From assembly GCA_964569055.1 (NCBI GenBank), contig CAZMSZ010000256.1:1-11121 (forward strand): a stretch of 11,121 bases of DNA, read 5' to 3'. Source of the DNA: JAWLGW01 sp964569055 (GTDB lineage: Bacteria; Planctomycetota; J058). Positions 7,704 to 11,121 of the stretch are shown here, one piece after another (the first letter of the stretch is position 1; every line of letters starts with the position of its first letter). The notes beneath the pieces were generated by a model that was not told the origin of the DNA, made no database searches, and worked only from the letters and a program-made list of their open reading frames with translations. The translations under genes and the position numbers were made by a program.

Positions 7704-8582
7704 TCAGTGGCTGCCGACCTCGGCGCGCACGAACCAGGCGACCTTGATGTCGCCGCCGAGCTCCTTGCTCCGCTTCGCGACGAGCTCGCCGATCGAGAGG
7801 TTGGGGTCCTTGACCCACTTCTGCTCGAGCAGCGCGCGCTCCTCGAAGAACTTGCGGAGCTTGCCCTCGATCATCTTCTCCTTGATGTTCTGGGGCTTCT
7901 CCTTGTCCTTGGGGTTCTCGTCGATCGCGCGCAGCGCGATCTGCTTCTCGCGATCCACGAGGTCCTGCGGGATGCTCGCCTTGTCGACCGCCACCGGGTT
8001 GGGGACGTGCGCGGTGGCGTGCATGGCGAGGTCCTTGAGCAGCTCCTCGAGCGCGGGCTTGGCGGCCACGGCCGCGGGGGCGTTCACCGCCACGGCCACG
8101 CCCACGCGCCCGTTGTGGTGCACGTAGGTGCCGACCCGCCCGTCGCCCTCGAGCGCGCGATACTCCGCCTGCTTGAGCTGAATGTTCTCGCGGATCGTGA
8201 TCGCCGCGGCCTCCTTGAGCCCCTCGGCGATCGGGGCCTTGGCCTGCGCGTCGGCGAGCGAGCCCACCTTCTCGGCGAGGACCACGTCGGCGATCGTGCC
8301 GAGCAGCTTCTGGAAGTTCTCGTTGCGCGCCGCGAAGTCGGTCTCGCAGCACAGCTGCACGACCGCCACCGCCTTGCCGTCGGCAGACGGCTTGAGGGTC
8401 ACCGCGCCCTCGCCCGCGTCGCGGCTGGCCTGGCTGTCCTTGACGACCGCCCGCGCGCGCAGCAGGTCGGCGGCGGCCTGGAGGTCGCCGTTGGTCTCGA
8501 TGAGCGCCTTCTTGCACTCGCCCATGCCGGCGCCGGTCAGGTCCCGGAGCTGCTTCACGAGCCGCGCGTTGATCTCAGCCAT
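7704..8582 (-). CDS. tsf: Translation elongation factor Ts
   Basis: A 292-aa EF-Ts, the guanine nucleotide exchange factor that releases GDP from EF-Tu. The N-terminal UBA-like domain holds LRDLTGAGMGECKKAL (12-27), and the core begins with the EF-Tu contact motif CCETDFAARNENF (78-90), equivalent to the TDF motif in which the Asp-Phe pair disrupts the magnesium and nucleotide site. Two core subdomains follow, then a helical segment around AIDENPKDKEKPQNIKEKMIEGKLRKFFEE and the C-terminal conserved QKWVKDPN. Start ATG 8582 has GAGG 5 nt upstream. It lies 158 nt downstream of rpsB with a hairpin in between and no AT-rich promoter-like sequence after that hairpin, so it probably depends on read-through from the rpsB promoter. 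Confidence 0.98.
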   Translation of the reverse strand: MAEINARLVKQLRDLTGAGMGECKKALIETNGDLQAAADLLRARAVVKDSQASRDAGEGAVTLKPSADGKAVAVVQLCCETDFAARNENFQKLLGTIADVVLAEKVGSLADAQAKAPIAEGLKEAAAITIRENIQLKQAEYRALEGDGRVGTYVHHNGRVGVAVAVNAPAAVAAKPALEELLKDLAMHATAHVPNPVAVDKASIPQDLVDREKQIALRAIDENPKDKEKPQNIKEKMIEGKLRKFFEERALLEQKWVKDPNLSIGELVAKRSKELGGDIKVAWFVRAEVGSH

Positions 8583-8648
8583 GATGTCCTCGGAGCTTGG
8601 CCCGCGCGGCCGCGGCCGCGGAGCCCGTGGGAGTGGGGTTGAACAGGA

Positions 8649-8674
8649 GGACGGAGGGCGGGGGCCCTCCGTCC
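8649..8674 (-). terminator. Hairpin between rpsB and tsf, possible attenuator
   Basis: GGACGGAGGGC (8649-8659) and GCCCTCCGTCC (8664-8674) form a perfect 11-bp stem closing a GGGG loop (CCCC in the minus-strand RNA), 67 nt past the rpsB stop. The minus-strand bases after it, TCCTGTTC, are only mildly U-rich. Partial termination here would set an S2 to EF-Ts ratio, as the rpsB-tsf intergenic terminator does in E. coli; that role is inferred by position. Confidence 0.55.
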
Positions 8675-8740
8675 AGCGAGAGGACCCGCAGGCCCTCGAC
8701 CGTCGTCACGCCCGCGCGACCCGCCGGGGCCGCGCCGCCG

Positions 8741-9529
8741 CTAGGACGACTCGCCGCCCTCGGCCGCCGCGGTCGAGACCGCCGCCTCGGCCGCCACCGG
8801 CGCCGCCTCGGGCTCGCCGGTCTTGGCGATCCCGCGCGACACGTTCAGCTTGGTGCGGCCGCGGCGCACCGAGTCGACCAGCTTGCTCAGGATCACGTGG
8901 ACCGAGCGGTAGGCGTCGTCGTTGGCCGGGATCGGGATGTCGACGAGGTTGGGGTCGGCGTCGGTGTCGATCACGCACACCGTCGGGATCCCCATCTTGG
9001 CGGCTTCCTTGAGCGCGCTCTCCTCGCGCCGCGGGTCGATGATCACCATCGCCTGCGGGAGCTTGTTCATCTTGCGGATCCCGTCGAGGTTACGCAGGAG
9101 CTTCTTCTTCTCCCGGTTCATCGACGAGATCTCCTTCTTGGTGTAGCGGTCGAGCCCGCCGCTGGTCTCGAGGTCCTCGAGCTCCTGCAGGCGCGCCAGG
9201 CGGCTACGGATCGTGGCGTGGTTGGTCAGCGTGCCGCCCAGCCAGCGCTCCGAGACGTAGTGCATGTTGCAGCGCTGCGCCTCGACCTTGATCAGCTCCT
9301 TGACCTGCGGCTTGGTCCCGACGAACAGGACCTCGCCCCCGCTGGCCACCAGGCGCTCGAGGAAGTTCACGCCGCGCAGGAGACCCTTCACGGTCTCGCG
9401 CAGGTCGATGATGTGGATCTGGTTCCGCTTGCCGTAGATGAAGCGCTTCATCTGAGGGTTCCAACGGCTGCAGCGGTGGCCGAAGTGAACACCGGCCTCG
9501 ATCAGTTCTTGGAGCGTGACGAGCGCCAC
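8741..9529 (-). CDS. rpsB: 30S ribosomal protein S2
   Basis: A 262-aa S2 protein, which joins the 30S subunit late in assembly and is needed for S1 binding and translation initiation. Conserved segments are LIEAGVHFGHRCSRWNPQMKRFIYGKRNQIHIIDL near the N-terminus, LFVGTKPQ, ERWLGGTLTNHATIRSRL, KMNKLPQAMVIIDPRREESALKEA and IPIPANDDAYRSVHVIL. After the conserved fold (to about 225) comes a low-complexity Ala/Glu-rich tail ending EGGESS, a common variable extension. The start is GTG 9529, supported by AGGAG at 9538-9542 with 8 nt spacing; the ATG between them is in another frame. It is the first gene of the rpsB-tsf-pyrH-frr block, with a sigma70-like promoter about 130 nt upstream. Confidence 0.98.
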   Translation of the reverse strand: MALVTLQELIEAGVHFGHRCSRWNPQMKRFIYGKRNQIHIIDLRETVKGLLRGVNFLERLVASGGEVLFVGTKPQVKELIKVEAQRCNMHYVSERWLGGTLTNHATIRSRLARLQELEDLETSGGLDRYTKKEISSMNREKKKLLRNLDGIRKMNKLPQAMVIIDPRREESALKEAAKMGIPTVCVIDTDADPNLVDIPIPANDDAYRSVHVILSKLVDSVRRGRTKLNVSRGIAKTGEPEAAPVAAEAAVSTAAAEGGESS

Positions 9530-9537
9530 CTATGCAT

Positions 9538-9542
9538 CTCCT
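9538..9542 (-). promoter_or_regulatory. rpsB ribosome binding site
   Basis: AGGAG on the minus strand, 8 nt before GTG 9529. It decides the GTG start of rpsB over the nearby out-of-frame ATG. Confidence 0.75.
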
Positions 9543-9660
9543 GAGGTGCGAGATCTCTTGGGCCTCGCCGGCGGTTCGTCGCGATCTCCGCGAGAAGGAC
9601 GCACGGATTAGCCATCGGTGAGCCGCCGGATGGGGTCCGGGGGCCCGGGTGAAGCGGAGG

Positions 9661-9689
9661 ATTCTACTCGACCCCTAAGCGGCCATCAA
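9661..9689 (-). promoter_or_regulatory. Sigma70-like promoter for rpsB-tsf
   Basis: On the minus strand TTGATG (9684-9689), a 17-nt spacer and TAGAAT (9661-9666) match the housekeeping consensus at 4 of 6 and 5 of 6 positions with ideal spacing. The flanks are locally AT-richer than the rest of the window. Initiation would fall near 9654, about 125 nt upstream of the rpsB GTG. Confidence 0.65.
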
Positions 9690-9865
9690 TCAACGGCTCC
9701 AGACAGGCTCCCGCCCTCGCCACCGTGGCGAACGGCGCGTAGAAGTCCAATCGTAGCAGGCGGTTGCCCGAGCGTGCGGGTCAGCGCCGCTTGCGCCGGC
9801 GTCTGGGGCGGCCGAGCATGCGGGGACCTCGGAGGACCCGCGCGCCGACGCAACCGGAGGACCGC

Positions 9866-10204
9866 GTGAGACGACCGATCCTCGCGCTCGTGCTGCTGCT
9901 CGCCGCCTGCGCGTCGGAGCCCCGGCCGGTGGCCGTGGCCCCGCCGCTCGAGCCGCCCCCGGCGGCCGCCCGCGCGCTCTCGCGGGACGAGGCGCTGGCC
10001 TTCGGCCGGGAGACCCCGTCCGACGCGGCGATCGCCAAGCTCGACCGCTACCCGTTCGCGTTCGCCCTCGACGCCGAGGCCCTGGCCTGGTTCGCGGCCC
10101 AGGACCTCCCAACCCCCGTGCTGGACTACCTCGACAAGCGGTCCAAGGTCCGCTGGGAGGAGCTGCGCGGCGACCTCGACCCCGACCAGGCCCCGCCCCG
10201 GTAA
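9866..10204 (+). CDS. Small predicted lipoprotein, function unknown
   Basis: A 112-aa protein from GTG 9866, chosen because GGAGG (9856-9860) sits 5 nt upstream and because the N-terminus then reads as a short lipoprotein signal peptide, MRRPILALVLLLAAC, with predicted lipidated Cys15. Longer in-frame starts (TTG 9764, ATG 9818) would bury this signal behind an Arg/Pro-rich stretch. After the Cys comes a Pro/Ala-rich linker (about 16-40), then a small globular part of about 60 residues, AIAKLDRYPFAFALDAEALAWF followed by LPTPVLDYLDKRSKV, that looks like a pair of helices with a 'turn, V-L-x-Y-L' ending. I do not recognise a family. It is on the same strand as the FHA protein gene, 50 nt upstream of it, and divergent from rpsB. 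Confidence 0.75.
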   Translation: MRRPILALVLLLAACASEPRPVAVAPPLEPPPAAARALSRDEALAFGRETPSDAAIAKLDRYPFAFALDAEALAWFAAQDLPTPVLDYLDKRSKVRWEELRGDLDPDQAPPR

Positions 10205-10240
10205 GAGCTACGCGCCGTCGCTTTGGTGGGGGGGCCTGGG

Positions 10241-10246
10241 TAGAAT
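10241..10246 (+). promoter_or_regulatory. Possible -10 element of a leaderless FHA-gene transcript
   Basis: TAGAAT, identical to the -10 box proposed for rpsB, ends 8 nt before ATG 10255. Transcription would start at or next to the A of the start codon. No good -35 box is seen at 16-18 nt, and there is no purine-rich ribosome binding site at normal spacing, which agrees with a leaderless mRNA. Confidence 0.45.
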
Positions 10247-10254
10247 CCCGGGTC

Positions 10255-11013
10255 ATGCCGGCTGACGAAAAACTCACCATCTTGGTGCGCTGCCCGGGCC
10301 ACCGAGCGATCCCGTTCCGGCGCGGTCAGCAGCTCAAGATCGGGCGCCACCGCACCAACGACATCGTCGTCAACGACGGCACGGTGTCGCGCTTCCACGC
10401 CACGCTGGTGTGGCAGGAGGACGAGGACCGGCCCTACATCGAGGACCACAGCAGCGCCAACGGGACCGAGGTCGACGGCGAGCCGGTCGAGGGGCGCGCG
10501 CAGCTCACCGGCGACAACCACCTCACGATCGGCGAGTTCCCGATCACGCTCGAGCTCAAGGGGCGCCGCGGCACCCGCCGCGTGGACGGCAGCTCGAGCA
10601 AGCCCAACGGCTCCGACGAGGCCGAGAGCACCGCCCTGATCGAGTCGCCCTCCTCGGTGCGGCTGTTCAGCGAGTCGGGCGAGGAGCTCGAGGGCCGGTT
10701 CCGCTCGCTCAAGGACCTGCAGCGCGTGCTCGTGCGGATCGAGGACGACAAGCGCACCGGCACCCTCACCCTCAAGATCGGCGCCCGCACCTGGGCGGTC
10801 ACCTACAGCCAGGGCCTGATCGTCACCGCCAAGCGCGGCCCGGTGAGCGGCTTCGCGGCCGTGCGCGAGTTCCTGCTCCGCGACGCCGAGGGGACCTTCA
10901 AGTTCGGCCTCGACCTCGAACCGAGCGAGGTCAACCTCAGCCTGTCGGTCAAGTTCCTGCTGTCGGCCGGGGTCGACGCGACGGCCGTTCACCGCAAGGG
11001 CAGCGGGGGCTGA
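10255..11013 (+). CDS. FHA domain protein with DUF4388-like C-terminal domain
   Basis: A 252-aa cytoplasmic-type protein without signal peptide or membrane segment. The N-terminal forkhead-associated domain (about 8-100), a phosphothreonine-peptide binding module, has its key residues: Gly30-Arg31 in LKIGRHRTNDIVVND, Ser45 and His48 in VSRFHATL, and Asn69-Gly70 in SSANGTEVDG. A Ser/Asn/Asp-rich linker (about 108-135) follows. The C-terminal part (about 145-240), with SLKDLQRVLVRIEDDKRTGTLTL, a strand-turn QGLIVTAKRG and FLLRDAEGTFKFG, resembles the DUF4388/PatA N-terminal type domain found in gliding and social bacteria, which is thought to mediate protein interactions. Together these suggest an adaptor in Ser/Thr kinase signalling; no kinase gene is in view. 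Assignment of the second domain is from pattern memory. Confidence 0.88.
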   Translation: MPADEKLTILVRCPGHRAIPFRRGQQLKIGRHRTNDIVVNDGTVSRFHATLVWQEDEDRPYIEDHSSANGTEVDGEPVEGRAQLTGDNHLTIGEFPITLELKGRRGTRRVDGSSSKPNGSDEAESTALIESPSSVRLFSESGEELEGRFRSLKDLQRVLVRIEDDKRTGTLTLKIGARTWAVTYSQGLIVTAKRGPVSGFAAVREFLLRDAEGTFKFGLDLEPSEVNLSLSVKFLLSAGVDATAVHRKGSGG

Positions 11014-11033
11014 TCGCCAGTTGCCGTTGATGA

Positions 11034-11121
11034 ACCGCCAAGGGAGAGCTGCCGCTGGGAGCTCAGCTCCCTGACCTGAAGCGGACCGCCGAGGGAGAGC
11101 TGCCGCTGGGAGTTCAGCTCC
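11034..11121. repeat. 51-bp tandem repeat reaching the window edge
   Basis: A unit starting ACCGCC at 11034 recurs at 11085 with a period of 51 bp. The second copy is cut by the window end after 37 bp, of which 35 match the first copy (differences at 11040/11091 and 11062/11113). Each unit contains GGGAGNTCAGCTCC, which is close to a perfect hairpin (GGGAGCT, C, AGCTCCC at 11057-11071 in copy 1). In one + strand frame each full unit reads TAKGELPLGAQLPDLKR, and one minus-strand frame is also open. The total copy number is unknown. Confidence 0.85.

Larger units (their letters stand above)
9530..9865. other. Divergent intergenic region with rpsB leader
   Basis: This 336-nt region separates rpsB (-) from the small lipoprotein gene (+). 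From the predicted rpsB start site near 9654 there is a leader of about 125 nt. Within it 9548-9555 can pair with 9583-9591 (8 bp with one bulged base) close to the ribosome binding site, and there is a C-rich/G-rich pair around 9637-9650. S2 is autoregulated through its leader in some bacteria, but I see no sequence that proves it here. The 9690-9855 part holds GC-rich sequence without a clear + strand promoter, RNA gene or supported ORF. Confidence 0.5.

Noticed and set aside
8598..8622. Run of CGCGGCCGCGG-like palindromes upstream of tsf
   Set aside because: Simple GC-rich self-complementary sequence expected by composition; no spacing or partner suggests an operator.
6872..9544. Plus-strand open frames opposite pyrH, tsf and rpsB
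   Set aside because: The minus strand holds unmistakable conserved proteins here; the + frames are shadows rich in His, Arg, Val and Leu.
9690..10280. 196-codon minus-strand frame over the small lipoprotein gene
   Set aside because: Arg/Pro/Gly-rich shadow; the + strand has a Shine-Dalgarno, signal peptide and lipobox.
11030..11074. Possible 14-aa ORF from ATG 11030
   Set aside because: Very short, no ribosome binding site, and it lies in the tandem repeat, where frames are open by composition.

Overview
This window reads as a piece of a high-GC (roughly 70% by eye) Gram-negative bacterial chromosome. The evidence is two predicted lipoproteins with lipobox signal peptides, an FHA/DUF4388-like two-domain protein of a kind common in Myxococcota and related 'deltaproteobacterial' lineages, and the standard bacterial rpsB-tsf-pyrH-frr block. 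The phylum is inferred, not shown. A run of exactly 100 N (5022-5121) is a scaffold gap placeholder, so this is a draft or metagenome-derived assembly.

Layout: (1) 3-71 is the C-terminal tail of an unidentified + strand gene. (2) 112-4098 (+) encodes a large Lhr-family superfamily 2 helicase with intact helicase motifs and a shortened C-terminal half. (3) Convergent with it, 3 nt away, is a minus-strand aldo/keto reductase whose 5' end is lost in the N gap. On the far side of the gap is a minus-strand lipoprotein gene of unknown function whose 3' end is lost in the gap. (4) 6168-9529 is a minus-strand translation and nucleotide block, in transcription order rpsB (ribosomal protein S2), tsf (EF-Ts), pyrH (UMP kinase), frr (ribosome recycling factor). 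Strong GC hairpins lie between rpsB and tsf and between tsf and pyrH, and a weaker one follows frr. A sigma70-like promoter about 130 nt upstream of rpsB and a weaker candidate upstream of pyrH are visible. (5) Divergent from rpsB on the + strand are a small 112-aa lipoprotein gene and an FHA-DUF4388-like protein gene. (6) The window ends in a 51-bp tandem repeat that runs off the edge.

The rpsB-tsf-pyrH-frr block serves the translation cycle (small subunit assembly, EF-Tu recycling, ribosome recycling) plus UTP/CTP precursor supply, and its order is ancestral in bacteria. The Lhr helicase probably acts in DNA repair. The lipoproteins, the FHA protein and the repeat are the less ordinary parts. 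I do not see CRISPR arrays, insertion sequences, tRNA or rRNA genes, or a recognisable defence or biosynthetic system. The long open frames antisense to lhr and to the other genes are GC-driven shadows.
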